A model generated the notes under the pieces. That model was not told the DNA's origin. It worked only from the letters and a program-made list of their open reading frames with translations, and made no database searches. 64,000 nucleotides of DNA from a virus, in the IMG/VR virus record IMGVR_UViG_3300050120_000210, positions 85,125-149,124 of that record. One strand, given 5' to 3'. The translations under genes were made by a program, and so were the position numbers. The first letter of the stretch is position 1, and every line of letters begins with the position of its first letter. Below, piece after piece: positions 33,780 to 41,205 of the stretch.

Positions 33780-34517
33780 ATGAGTCAGACCGGCACCAAT
33801 GGCATCACAGTCACTTACAATGTGACCTGTTACACCACGAGCGGTGTGACCTACGCTTCGAATGATGTGAAGCTCACTCCGAAAGAACGCAGGCGGCGAG
33901 AGAGCACGCGCAAGTGGCTCGAAAAATGCCGCGTTCGTTTTGAAGCTAGCCACAAACTCGAAATGGCTCGGATTCATGCCGAATCCAAAGCCAACGCATG
34001 GCGCCCGCATGTTTCCAGCGGGAAGGTGAGCAATCCCTACGAGTTCAATTTTTGGACGATCACGCCCGGCGAAGAGAACGAGATGGACCGACTGTGGCGG
34101 ACGACTGTCGTTCGCTACAAGAAGGGTTGGTGCGGCATGACCCTGAACGATCCGAGTCTCTACGAGCGGGAGCGGATCGATGCCTTCATCAAGAAACTCG
34201 GCAAGAAAAACGTCCTCATCGATCACGATGGGACGTGGTTCGAATGGGATGAATCCTGCGGTCATATCGGCAGCTTCACGGCCGTGCAAATGGGCGTGTG
34301 GTTTCGCACGCTCGACGATCACAATGCGTTCGTCGCCTTGATCCAAAGTTTTCCGAAGCGGGACCAGATGTTCATTCTGGGAGATGCGGCCGACGTGGGC
34401 GCCATTCGACATTTGCTCGAAGGCGAAAACTATCTAATCGTCAAGGGCAGCCACGGTGTTGCGCTTACGATGCCTACGGGCAACAACGCCGTTCTTGTTA
34501 AGATGTTTGTCGGGTAG
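33780..34517 (+). CDS. Uncharacterised protein with C-terminal VLVKMF motif, 245 aa
   Basis: Not recognised. Begins MSQTGTNGITVTYNVTCYT, a Thr-rich beta-looking start, followed by a basic helix (KERRRRESTRKWLEKCRVRF). Two related halves in the C-terminal region each end in a hydrophobic helix like the small family proteins (AVQMGVWFRTLDDHNAFVAL and ALTMPTGNNAVLVKMFVG), so this may be a two-domain relative. ATG at 33780 is chosen over a TTG at 33744; no ribosome-binding site is clear. The last 84 bases overlap the convergent 34434-34808 gene. Confidence 0.55.
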   Translation: MSQTGTNGITVTYNVTCYTTSGVTYASNDVKLTPKERRRRESTRKWLEKCRVRFEASHKLEMARIHAESKANAWRPHVSSGKVSNPYEFNFWTITPGEENEMDRLWRTTVVRYKKGWCGMTLNDPSLYERERIDAFIKKLGKKNVLIDHDGTWFEWDESCGHIGSFTAVQMGVWFRTLDDHNAFVALIQSFPKRDQMFILGDAADVGAIRHLLEGENYLIVKGSHGVALTMPTGNNAVLVKMFVG

Positions 34518-34808
34518 CACTTTCAGAGTCATGTGCTCGCCGTAGTGCAGCTTGAAATAGACGGCCTCTGCCTCAGACTCGAACTCCATCGTCAGAATGA
34601 CCGTGTGCTGAAGACCATCCGGGCGTTCGTGCGTGAGCACTTGGGCGCGGACGTGGGTGATGAACAGATTCCAATCCACGATGTCGGCCGCCGGGTCCAC
34701 CTCCCGTTTCAGCGCATCGCGCATCAGATTGACGACGGCCATGTGGATCGCGTCTTGGCGATTGTAGGCGGGGCCACAGCCCATCCGCATGACTTCGTAT
34801 TCGAGCAT
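34434..34808 (-). CDS. Small DA..F-motif family protein with extended tail, 124 aa
   Basis: The family motif appears at TMEFESEAEAVYFKLHYGEH (about residues 76-95), but unlike relatives it is followed by about 30 residues rich in Lys and Arg. The tail coincides with the antisense overlap with the 33780-34517 gene, so the ancestral stop may have been lost. ATG overlaps the upstream stop (TGATG). Begins MLEYEVMRMGCGPAY. Last gene of the LysRS operon; function unknown. Confidence 0.55.
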   Translation of the reverse strand: MLEYEVMRMGCGPAYNRQDAIHMAVVNLMRDALKREVDPAADIVDWNLFITHVRAQVLTHERPDGLQHTVILTMEFESEAEAVYFKLHYGEHMTLKVLPDKHLNKNGVVARRHRKRNTVAALDD

Positions 34809-35089
34809 CAGAACCACCGAAGCTTGAACAGTGTCGCGTCTTCAACGAACTCGAACCAGACCAGATAGGCGAACGAACCATCCACGATGTCCATGCCGGA
34901 TGCGTAAATCTTCGGAGAGACTTCGACTGCGTCGTAGTGTCCGCGCATGTTCTTCTTGCACCATGTTTCGCAGGCAGGCTGGAACACCGGCTTGGTCGTC
35001 ACGGGCATATCGCCACGCAAAATTTGCTCGAAGGCGATGTCGAGTGGCAGATGGACCCGCGTGGCCTGACGGGCGAAGTCCATGCTCAT
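34808..35089 (-). CDS. Small DA..F-motif family protein, 93 aa
   Basis: Begins MSMDFARQATRVHLPLD and ends AYLVWFEFVEDATLFKLRWF, a textbook copy of the motif. The ATG at 35089 overlaps the stop of the membrane protein before it (ATGA); a second ATG two codons later is possible. GGAAG lies about 11 bases upstream. Function unknown. Confidence 0.65.
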   Translation of the reverse strand: MSMDFARQATRVHLPLDIAFEQILRGDMPVTTKPVFQPACETWCKKNMRGHYDAVEVSPKIYASGMDIVDGSFAYLVWFEFVEDATLFKLRWF

Positions 35090-35262
35090 GGAAGGCGGAA
35101 CTTCCCGCTGAACCATTTCACCACGAGATAGAGAACAAAGGTGACCCCGATGCCCCAGATGAGCAACCACGCCAAGGCGTGAGCGATCCACGACAACGGG
35201 ATGGCGATGACCAGCCCGAGACACAGTCCGAACAGGAACGCTTCTTGACGAGAGAAATGCAT
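35086..35262 (-). CDS. Small membrane protein, 58 aa
   Basis: MHFSRQEAFLFGLCLGLV opens a first membrane segment (about residues 8-27), then ALAWLLIWGIGVTFVLYLVV forms a second (28-50), and the protein ends WFSGKFRLP. Overlaps genes on both sides by one or four bases. Two-helix hairpin in the inner membrane is likely; no holin family can be assigned, although the size and topology would fit one. Confidence 0.6.
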   Translation of the reverse strand: MHFSRQEAFLFGLCLGLVIAIPLSWIAHALAWLLIWGIGVTFVLYLVVKWFSGKFRLP

Positions 35263-35636
35263 CAGGCGGCTTTCTTCAAAAGTTTTTCGGCTTCGGCGTA
35301 GCCCTTGGCGGTTGGCGCGAGGACCGACCATGTGATGTCGTTGGACCCGCCATGGGATGACGACTTCACCCTGAAGTTGACCATCTTCAACAGGCCATCC
35401 TTGACCAGTCGCCGACAGTGGCGGCAGTAGGCTCGCCCACCCTCGTGATGCAGAGACACGCCGGGGACGCCCAGATAGCCGGGTTTCACCGTTCCGTTTC
35501 GGACAGCAGTCGCTTTCTGCACAGCTTCAAGCAGAACCTCACGGCGGATGTCCGCACCCTTCTTGACGAAGGCCGACGCACCCCACCAGTAGGACCAGCG
35601 ATAGTCTGCAACGGGTTTGATGTTTCGACCGATCAT
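35262..35636 (-). CDS. Uncharacterised protein with zinc-like C-H motif, 124 aa
   Basis: Not recognised. Begins MIGRNIKPVADYRWSYW; the middle has YCRHCRRLVKDG with a CxxC, preceded by HHEGG, a possible single zinc site, and the C-terminal helix is AKGYAEAEKLLKKAA. The helical arrangement around the cysteines and a following basic strand would fit a winged-helix DNA or RNA binder. The start at 35636 is supported by the TGATG overlap; an in-frame ATG at 35654 also exists. Confidence 0.55.
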   Translation of the reverse strand: MIGRNIKPVADYRWSYWWGASAFVKKGADIRREVLLEAVQKATAVRNGTVKPGYLGVPGVSLHHEGGRAYCRHCRRLVKDGLLKMVNFRVKSSSHGGSNDITWSVLAPTAKGYAEAEKLLKKAA

Positions 35637-35824
35637 CAGAAGTCGCGCTCCCATTCCTCGTCGGACGCTTCATCGAGCATCTTCTTGGCGTCAGCACGCC
35701 ACTTGTCCCGTTGCTTGGATGACATGGCGCCCCACGACGGAGACAGACCCGGCGGCGCGGCGCGCACATGGCTCTCGTAGAGAGCGATGGCCACGAGTTC
35801 GAGATGAGCAACATCCTTTTTCAC
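35636..35824 (-). CDS. Small helical protein, 62 aa
   Basis: Not recognised. GTG start overlapping the LysRS stop (GTGA). MKKDVAHLELVAIALYESH is followed by LSPSWGAMSSKQRDKWRADA and an acidic end. The pattern W..M....R..W...A is common in small phage proteins of unknown function. Coupled to genes on both sides. Confidence 0.6.
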   Translation of the reverse strand: MKKDVAHLELVAIALYESHVRAAPPGLSPSWGAMSSKQRDKWRADAKKMLDEASDEEWERDF

Positions 35825-37356
35825 AGGACGCTCCGCAAGAGTTCGATGGATCGCTCACGACCATAGGCGGCGATAAACGAGCCGAAGCGCGGCCCTTGTT
35901 CGTCGCCGAAATAGACCTCGTAGATGGCCTTGAACCAGTCGCGCAGCGGCTCGAACATGAACGACTTGCCAATCTCGTAGACATGCCACTGGTAGCCTTC
36001 ACCATCCAGTTCATCACTGAGGTTTTCGAGGGTGTCAGCCAGTTCGGAGAACGCTCGTGCTTCATACTCGGTCGGGGGGCGGCGGGGCTTCCGCTCAACA
36101 TGCTCACGCACGTAGGCGATGACACCGGGAACAAGGCTCCCAATGAATGCGCGGTCGCCAACACTCAGCGACTTGTATTGGTCGAGGTAGTTCATCAGTG
36201 TTTCGGCATCCTGCGCGCCCGAAACGGTCGCGAGGTTGATGAGCAGGCTATAGCTCACGTCCGCGTTGTAGGGCGGGGGCGAGCCTTCATGAACGTGCCA
36301 CACGGGCGAGTCGAGGCGAGCCTTCCCTTCGAGCGCCGGGAAGGCGGTAAGAGCCTTGAGATATTCATCGGTCACACGAGGGATCACCGAAGGCGTAAAC
36401 GCCTTCGCCGAGCGCGGCGACATGAACATGAACTGTGCCAGTGGGCCGGACGCACTATAGCGGTTCCACGTTTCCGTGGTCATGCCGTTGCCCAGCGACT
36501 TCGAAAGCTTGCGGCCTTCGTCGTCAAGGAACAGTTCATAGAAATAGGTCAACGGCGCCTTGCGGCCGACCGCCTTGCAGATACGGGTACTGAGCACGGC
36601 GCTGTCGATCAAATCCTTGCCGTGCATCTCGTAATCGATGTTGAACGCCATCCAGCGCATCGCCCAGTCAACCTTCCATTGAAGCTTGACCTGACCACCA
36701 AAGATGCTGGTCTGATGAATCGAACCGTCTTCGTCGGTGAACGTGATTTCGTAATCGCCGAGAAGACACACGTTCGCATTGTCCAACACCTTGCCGGTGT
36801 TGGGGCTGAGCGGCATGAACGGCGAATAGGTTTCGGCACGATTGCCGCCTTGACCACCGAGCGACGGCAGCATGATCTTCATGACCGCGTCATAGTGATC
36901 GTAGATGAGCTTCAGAGCTTCATTGAATCCACCACCGGCATAAATCTCCGTGGACGACACGAACTCGTAGCCCACTTCCATGCGGTCCAAGAAATGTCGA
37001 AGAGCGATGTTGTTTCGGGCGGCGAAACTCGAAAACTCACCGAACGGATCACACACACGCGTCAACGGAAGACCGATGTCTTCGCTCATTGATGCGGGCA
37101 TACCGTCCGGTACGCGGCGGAAGCCGTCGTAATCATCCGAGAAAACGATCAGACGAGTTTCGACCTTACCTTCGGTCAGTTCCTCGAACGCGCAGCGGAC
37201 CATGTTCGTGCGAACGACTTCACCGAACGTGCCGATGTGCGGGGCGCCAGAAGGACCGAAGCCAGTCTGAAAAGTCACGAGGGGTTGCCCTTCCACACGC
37301 TGCAACAGCGCGCGGGCTTGTTCGAACGGCCATGACTTGGCTTCGAGGGCACTCAC
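35821..37356 (-). CDS. lysK: Class I lysyl-tRNA synthetase, 511 aa
   Basis: Charges tRNA-Lys. The class I signature is present as GFGPSGAPHIGT (32-43), the HIGH-equivalent, and RKLSKSLGN (282-290), the KMSKS loop. Length is near that of alphaproteobacterial and archaeal class I enzymes (about 510-530), with the helical C-terminal anticodon-binding part intact. GTG at 37356 is chosen over an upstream ATG because GGAG lies 8 bases before it and the gene upstream stops at 37370. Class I LysRS is the usual form in alphaproteobacteria, so it points to host origin. It sits in a long operon of small genes. Confidence 0.93.
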   Translation of the reverse strand: MSALEAKSWPFEQARALLQRVEGQPLVTFQTGFGPSGAPHIGTFGEVVRTNMVRCAFEELTEGKVETRLIVFSDDYDGFRRVPDGMPASMSEDIGLPLTRVCDPFGEFSSFAARNNIALRHFLDRMEVGYEFVSSTEIYAGGGFNEALKLIYDHYDAVMKIMLPSLGGQGGNRAETYSPFMPLSPNTGKVLDNANVCLLGDYEITFTDEDGSIHQTSIFGGQVKLQWKVDWAMRWMAFNIDYEMHGKDLIDSAVLSTRICKAVGRKAPLTYFYELFLDDEGRKLSKSLGNGMTTETWNRYSASGPLAQFMFMSPRSAKAFTPSVIPRVTDEYLKALTAFPALEGKARLDSPVWHVHEGSPPPYNADVSYSLLINLATVSGAQDAETLMNYLDQYKSLSVGDRAFIGSLVPGVIAYVREHVERKPRRPPTEYEARAFSELADTLENLSDELDGEGYQWHVYEIGKSFMFEPLRDWFKAIYEVYFGDEQGPRFGSFIAAYGRERSIELLRSVL

Positions 37357-37369
37357 GTCGAGACTCCTT

Positions 37370-37639
37370 TTAGGCGGCGGCCAATTCACGTTGCCGCGCC
37401 TTGCTCAATTGGTCAGGCGACGGGCGATTTCGCCAGTCGTATACCAAATCGATCTGCTTGAAAACCACCGGCGTGGCAGTCTCCGCACAGGGTTGGCCAT
37501 TGTCCAACATGATGTGGCCACGGCCACCGTTCGCCGGACCCGGCACGATGCCCCCGCCGAACAGACTGGTCATGAACGCCAGACGTAGTTCACCATTATG
37601 CCGGACTAAGGTCCACGGCTTGTAGAGATTGCTTCGCAC
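37370..37639 (-). CDS. Small uncharacterised protein, 89 aa
   Basis: Not recognised. GTG start with a perfect AAGGAGG six bases upstream. Begins MRSNLYKPWTLVRHNGELR, then Gly-rich GGGIVPGPANGGRG and a basic helical end (DQLSKARQRELAAA). The first of a late-promoted pair with LysRS, since TAAATA lies at 37675-37670. Function unknown. Confidence 0.6.
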   Translation of the reverse strand: MRSNLYKPWTLVRHNGELRLAFMTSLFGGGIVPGPANGGRGHIMLDNGQPCAETATPVVFKQIDLVYDWRNRPSPDQLSKARQRELAAA

Positions 37640-37653
37640 AGTGATCCTCCTTG

Positions 37654-38169
37654 CTAGGTAGGCAGAATGTATTTACTGAACAACAAAGTGAATGAAGCGA
37701 ACGACGCCATGATATTTGTTCGTAGGGGAAGCTTATACACCGACATGCTCGATTTCATAAGCATAATGTTGTGCGTAATCCCGAGATTTTCCGAACACCA
37801 AACACATACACGGTCGGTAACATTGCTAAACATCGGATTTACGGCGGCACTTCTGAGTTTCGGATTGAGGCGAATTTCATCCGACAGTTCTCGATACATT
37901 TCATCGGCTAACTGACTCAATTCAGCAGTCAATTGCCCTACCAGTTCCCAACATCGCGCATCAAAGTCTCCGGGGTCATCATGCCGCCGGTATTTCATCT
38001 CTCTGAAAAAATCCCGTGAATCCTCAGTGGGACCGCCCATGAATGTTTTTACCAATGCGCTGATTTCGGCATCGGTGGGGTTTTCGAACTTCACGGGCAA
38101 GTTGGGTTCCGTGCCGACAATAATTCGAGCAACCGAAATCTCATAGTCGGGATCAAGATACTGCCTCAT
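37654..38169 (-). CDS. Uncharacterised protein, 171 aa
   Basis: Not recognised. Starts MRQYLDPDYEISVARII (ATGA overlap with the upstream stop). The middle is helical and acidic (WELVGQLTAELSQLADEMY); a cysteine pair appears at RVCVWCSENLG, and the C-terminal 30 residues are hydrophobic and Met/Ser-rich with a possible membrane segment. AT-rich 3' third compared with neighbours. The late motif for the next gene lies inside its last codons. Confidence 0.55.
   Translation of the reverse strand: MRQYLDPDYEISVARIIVGTEPNLPVKFENPTDAEISALVKTFMGGPTEDSRDFFREMKYRRHDDPGDFDARCWELVGQLTAELSQLADEMYRELSDEIRLNPKLRSAAVNPMFSNVTDRVCVWCSENLGITHNIMLMKSSMSVYKLPLRTNIMASFASFTLLFSKYILPT
37670..37675 (-). promoter_or_regulatory. 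T4-like late promoter core TAAATA
   Basis: CAGTAAATACAT on the minus strand, 30 bases before the GTG at 37639 and inside the 3' end of the preceding gene; would drive the LysRS part of the operon late. Confidence 0.5.
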
Positions 38170-38489
38170 TCCAGCAACATCTTCAGATAGAGCAGATCGC
38201 CCGGTTTGCTGAACGCGAGAACAAGCGTCATTGGCCCGCGTGTCAACAGGCCAATCCACGGCGACAATTGTTGTCCTTCGTTTCGAAGTTTGATGATCGC
38301 GGGGTTGATTGCTTGCCCCATTGGCGTGCCGAGCGAATATTCCAAGACGTGCTCGAACCCCGCCGCCTTCAGCGCAGCAATTGTCCCGACTCTGTCTTCA
38401 AGATTGATGCCCGGAATGTCCGCAGACGATACCGAGCCCACGTTGTAGGCGACCCAGAGATCGCCACGCCGGTGCTTTTCCGGCTTCAT
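38166..38489 (-). CDS. Small DA..F-motif-like protein, 107 aa
   Basis: Begins MKPEKHRRGDLWVAYN and ends TLVLAFSKPGDLLYLKMLLE, a looser version of the C-terminal motif (D-L-x-x-x-K-M). A central LKAAGFEHVLEYSLG precedes it. Overlaps its neighbours by four bases on both sides. Function unknown. Confidence 0.6.
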   Translation of the reverse strand: MKPEKHRRGDLWVAYNVGSVSSADIPGINLEDRVGTIAALKAAGFEHVLEYSLGTPMGQAINPAIIKLRNEGQQLSPWIGLLTRGPMTLVLAFSKPGDLLYLKMLLE

Positions 38490-38722
38490 GCCCGGCGAGC
38501 GATGGCCGTGAGCGCATCTTCCAAGGCGTCGGCCGCGCGGTTGTAGTCTTCTTGCTCTTGGGCGTAATAATCCTTGGACGACCACTGGCCGGTGTAGTTC
38601 GGCACCTTGCCTTTGGCGACGGTCAAGTCTCTGTCGGCCGCGAGGAACGCGGTCAGAGCCGCACCAAGCACCGCCGCTTCCGGGCGCGCGGGAGTGGGCT
38701 CTTGTTCTCCGTAACCAAACAT
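38486..38722 (-). CDS. Small uncharacterised protein, 78 aa
   Basis: Not recognised. First gene of the LysRS operon: GGAG seven bases before the ATG, GTTGACC box at 38780-38775. Begins MFGYGEQEPTPARPEA; an Ala-rich helix is followed by a Tyr-rich GQWSSKDYYAQEQEDYN and another helix. Function unknown. Confidence 0.6.
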   Translation of the reverse strand: MFGYGEQEPTPARPEAAVLGAALTAFLAADRDLTVAKGKVPNYTGQWSSKDYYAQEQEDYNRAADALEDALTAIARRA

Positions 38723-38774
38723 TGCGGACTCCTGTGAAATGATCTCAGGATCATCCTCTCACGGAAGTCGATTT

Positions 38775-38780
38775 GGTCAA
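38775..38780 (-). promoter_or_regulatory. GTTGACC -35-type box before the LysRS operon
   Basis: Minus-strand TTGACC directly after the TAG stop of the nuclease gene (AAATAG-TTGACC). No TAGnnT is found at 16-17 bases; GAGGAT or AGGATG occupies that place, so this is a weaker match than others. Confidence 0.35.
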
Positions 38781-39305
38781 CTATTTCTTGGTGGTGATTA
38801 CCGTGGTCACAACTGCCGCCGGAGCGACAGGCGCGCTGGGAACGACAACTGTTGGTTTGACTACCGGGCACCAGATAGACTTGGTGCCGCCGTCATATGG
38901 CTTGGCGAACCCGCCATCAACCATGAGCTTTCCGTAGTCTCGGCCATCCTCAAGCGTAACCGTTCCGAGCAGGCGGCCGTATTTGTCATGCTTGGTGGTG
39001 TCGTAGTGCACAACGACCGTCGAACCCAAACGAATGACCGTCTTTGCGTAGGCGGACGCTGCTTCTCCGAGTTTCACTTCGCATAGGCTCTTGCCGGGTG
39101 GCATACGCTTTTCGGGGGTATCGATACCGTCGATCCTCACATCATCGGGATTGTAAGGCACGGGCCAACCGGCGATCACAACCTTGATGGTGTCGCCGTC
39201 GATAACCTTGATGACTTTGGCTTGGTAGTCGATTGTCGCTGCGGCGGCGGGAGCAACTCCCAATAGATTGAAAGCGGCCAGCAGGATAAGTGCATACTTT
39301 TTCAT
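38781..39305 (-). CDS. Secreted staphylococcal-nuclease-like (thermonuclease) protein, 174 aa
   Basis: Signal peptide MKKYALILLAAFNLLGVAPA with AAA cleavage region (residues 1-23) predicts export. The SNase domain follows: VIDGDTIKV (35-43), VRIDGIDTPE (56-65, with Arg 57, Asp 62 and Glu 65 at catalytic places) and KYGRLLG with the second catalytic Arg. These enzymes cleave DNA and RNA. A Pro/Val/Thr-rich tail follows. Start ATG is four bases after TAAATA. A periplasmic or released nuclease made late could degrade DNA of rivals or recycle nucleotides; this is inference. Confidence 0.85.
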   Translation of the reverse strand: MKKYALILLAAFNLLGVAPAAAATIDYQAKVIKVIDGDTIKVVIAGWPVPYNPDDVRIDGIDTPEKRMPPGKSLCEVKLGEAASAYAKTVIRLGSTVVVHYDTTKHDKYGRLLGTVTLEDGRDYGKLMVDGGFAKPYDGGTKSIWCPVVKPTVVVPSAPVAPAAVVTTVITTKK

Positions 39306-39309
39306 CGTG

Positions 39310-39315
39310 TATTTA
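39310..39315 (-). promoter_or_regulatory. T4-like late promoter core TAAATA
   Basis: ACTAAATACACG on the minus strand, four bases before the nuclease ATG and 12 bases after the tRNA-Asn 3' end. Confidence 0.5.
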
Positions 39316-39327
39316 GTATGCAGTGAA

Positions 39328-39403
39328 TGGCTCCCTCGGCAGGACTCGAACCTGCGACAACTCGATTAACAATCGAAAACTCTACCAACTGAGCTACAAG
39401 GGA
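39328..39403 (-). tRNA. tRNA-Asn (anticodon GTT)
   Basis: Cloverleaf on the minus strand: acceptor TCCCTTG/CGAGGGA with one mismatch-tolerant T-G pair, D-arm GCTC/GAGT, anticodon stem TTCGA/TCGAG with loop TTGTTAA, T-arm GCAGG TTCGAGT CCTGC, discriminator G and encoded CCA. Reads AAC and AAT; AAC is abundant in the giant adhesin genes. Confidence 0.95.
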
Positions 39404-39407
39404 TCAC

Positions 39408-39438
39408 CTGTCCCCATGTCTATCGGGGACAGTCTTTT
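39408..39438. terminator. Hairpin between small membrane gene and tRNA-Asn
   Basis: CTGTCCCC/GGGGACAG stem with a 9-base loop; followed by TCTTTTT on the plus strand. On the minus strand it lies between the stop of the 39442 gene and the tRNA 5' end, where it could act as a processing structure. Confidence 0.5.
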
Positions 39439-39441
39439 TCG

Positions 39442-39543
39442 TCAAGCAATATGCGCGATGAACGATCCGGCCAGCAAAAACGGAATGGCCAAGAAGAACA
39501 GCGAGCTAAGCTTGTCGAGTTTGGTTGCAAATGTGGTTTTCAT
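39442..39543 (-). CDS. Tiny membrane peptide, 33 aa
   Basis: Frame MKTTFATKLDKLSSLFFLAI continuing PFLLAGSFIAHIA: a charged N-terminus and one membrane helix (about residues 14-31). AAGGA lies seven bases upstream and a TAAATA motif (39583-39578) 34 bases upstream, so a promoter and a ribosome-binding site both point to this short frame. Inserts in the inner membrane; role unknown. Confidence 0.55.
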   Translation of the reverse strand: MKTTFATKLDKLSSLFFLAIPFLLAGSFIAHIA

Positions 39544-39577
39544 AACTAGGTTCCTTTCAATTTCTTGATAATGAACC

Positions 39578-39583
39578 TATTTA
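39578..39583 (-). promoter_or_regulatory. T4-like late promoter core ATAAATA
   Basis: ACATAAATAGG on the minus strand upstream of the 33-residue membrane peptide and tRNA-Asn. Confidence 0.5.
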
Positions 39584-39618
39584 TGTTGCGCTGCAATATC
39601 TATCTGAACAGTGTTTAC

Positions 39619-40140
39619 TTAGGCCCAATTCTCGAACTTCACGAGATCATCATAGGGCAAATTATAGCAATCCGCCGAGACCTTCCAACCGTTCGATGGA
39701 TCAACGTCACCGACCTTCAGGAACTTTGCCCGATCCTTGTAGGTCTCTTTCTGAATGATGCCGATGATATATCCACGCGTGTAGTCTCCGGTCTCCTTGA
39801 CGCGGTAGAGCGACACGAACACATAGAAGTCGGCGCGTTGAGCCGTGTTGAAGTTCGCGACCGATGCTTCGTAGCCAGCGCGCGGCGCCACGGTACGATC
39901 CTTGGTCTTCACCTCAAACGATGTGCCTTCGAAAGTGATGTCATGCTGATAGGTGTTGTGGGACTCCGAACCACCCCAAGCAGCGAGTACGATTTCCTCG
40001 CCCAAGAAGCCTGCAAGATTACCGGAGCCCCTGCGGATCGAGTTACGCAGTTCACCCATCTCCTGAGCCTTCTCTGAGGCTCTATCGACCATCTCCTGAG
40101 TGATATCGATCTCGATGAAACCTTCGCGGGTGATGTTCAT
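39619..40140 (-). CDS. PD-(D/E)XK nuclease-like protein, 173 aa
   Basis: Residues about 45-85 show GFLGEEIVLAAWGG, QHDITFEG and SFEVKTKD, an E...D...E-x-K array typical of the PD-(D/E)XK nuclease fold. A beta-rich second half follows (FYVFVSLYRVKETGDY). Proteins of this fold include restriction, repair and phage recombination nucleases. The ATG overlaps the stop of the upstream gene (TGATG). DNA target unknown; the core acidic residues look complete. Confidence 0.6.
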   Translation of the reverse strand: MNITREGFIEIDITQEMVDRASEKAQEMGELRNSIRRGSGNLAGFLGEEIVLAAWGGSESHNTYQHDITFEGTSFEVKTKDRTVAPRAGYEASVANFNTAQRADFYVFVSLYRVKETGDYTRGYIIGIIQKETYKDRAKFLKVGDVDPSNGWKVSADCYNLPYDDLVKFENWA

Positions 40141-40520
40141 CAGATTGAGTGCCGCATTTGGACTGCCTGATCGCGCGCCGCATTCATTACGACTTGCGCG
40201 ATGGGCGGTAGGTTGGTCGCCTTGGCGAAGTTGAACGTCAGGCCATCGGCCGCAGCGAGAAGCGTGAAAAACGGTGCTTCTCCGTCCGGGGTGAACACCG
40301 TGACATTGACTTCAAACGGTCTGCCACCGGCCCGGTAGCGGAACCACTGGCCGTTGCAGTCGTAGGTGGCCTCTCGCGTGCCCTTGTTGAACGAAAGTTG
40401 GGCGGCCATGACCAAGGTCTCACCAAGTAGTCTCGGTTCGGTTCGACCATAATGGAGTGCGGGAGGTGGCTTGTCGTCGAGATGATCTTCAATTTCGACT
40501 TGGGCAGCGGCAGTCAACAT
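40140..40520 (-). CDS. Uncharacterised protein, 126 aa
   Basis: Not recognised. Begins MLTAAAQVEIEDHLDD; beta-rich middle (REATYDCNGQWFRYRAGG, then FEVNVTVFTPDGEAPFF) and a C-terminal helix. Translationally coupled to the nuclease-like gene, so it might be its partner. Upstream lies the long gene-free tract. Confidence 0.6.
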   Translation of the reverse strand: MLTAAAQVEIEDHLDDKPPPALHYGRTEPRLLGETLVMAAQLSFNKGTREATYDCNGQWFRYRAGGRPFEVNVTVFTPDGEAPFFTLLAAADGLTFNFAKATNLPPIAQVVMNAARDQAVQMRHSI

Positions 40521-40750
40521 GGGCCATCACTTGTCAGGAATGAACCTTCAAAGTAGCCCGTGCACGGACCTATCTGCAATATTTTCGTAAACCAAAATAG
40601 GCCCACCGGGTGGGCACATGGCGTGACCGGTGGGCCGTAATGGCTTCGGACGGGCTGCCATCAACCGTTCAGGAGCCCGGCGCCGAACATCCTGACTCAG
40701 GGGTATGTCCTAAAAGGGCAGTGACCGTTCTGATCCTTACCCTAGACACG

Positions 40751-40781
40751 AAAAAGCCGCCCCGGATTTGCCGGAGCGGCT
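40751..40781 (-). terminator. Strong terminator of the minus-strand RNA unit
   Basis: On the minus strand AGCCGCTCCGG-CAAAT-CCGGGGCGGCT, an 11-bp stem with one G-T pair, followed directly by TTTTTCG. It closes the transcription unit that contains the structured RNA and tRNA-Cys. Confidence 0.92.
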
Positions 40782-41205
40782 GGGAGTCCCGCGCTAGTCG
40801 GGATATGAGAACTGCCGGAGCAGTTTGATGTTAAAGCCGTGAGACTACAGGCTTAATGACTGGCCTTCCGAGATTATAGCCCACTTGCGATGGACCTTCC
40901 CCGATCATCCACCCTCTGCTCTTGCGAGTCAAAAGGTAACCAGCCGATGCCGCCTTTTCCCTATCGAAGCCCGAAGGCATAGGCGAGTGGCTTATCTCGC
41001 GTCGTAGTGTGTCCTCGGCGGTTCCTTCTCCGTTGACCATCGCTGGCCATTCAGGGTTGCAGCCCCTACGAAAACCTTCCCACCAACGTCCGGTTGCCTT
41101 GCGAGCTTCCGACCGTCTCGGTTCCAAATCGCCACCCGAAGATGACGACCCAGCCGAGAATTAGGCATCTTGTTACACACTACCGGGGCAGAACTTTGCG
41201 TTTTT
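40782..41205 (-). ncRNA. Hairpin-rich region downstream of tRNA-Cys, no protein gene
   Basis: No supported reading frame. On the minus strand it has TTCG-loop hairpins (CATC-TTCG-GGTG near 41134-41145, GCC-TTCG-GGC near 40970-40978), AACTGC...GCAGTT and TCCCG...CGGGA near the terminator, and GGGCTATAATCTCGG. Being co-transcribed with tRNA-Cys and terminated at 40751, it is either the 3' part of a large structured RNA or a separate RNA. Confidence 0.4.

Noticed and set aside
35617-37092. 491-residue plus-strand frame opposite LysRS
   Set aside because: The minus strand clearly encodes LysRS; the plus frame has no motif and no start signal.
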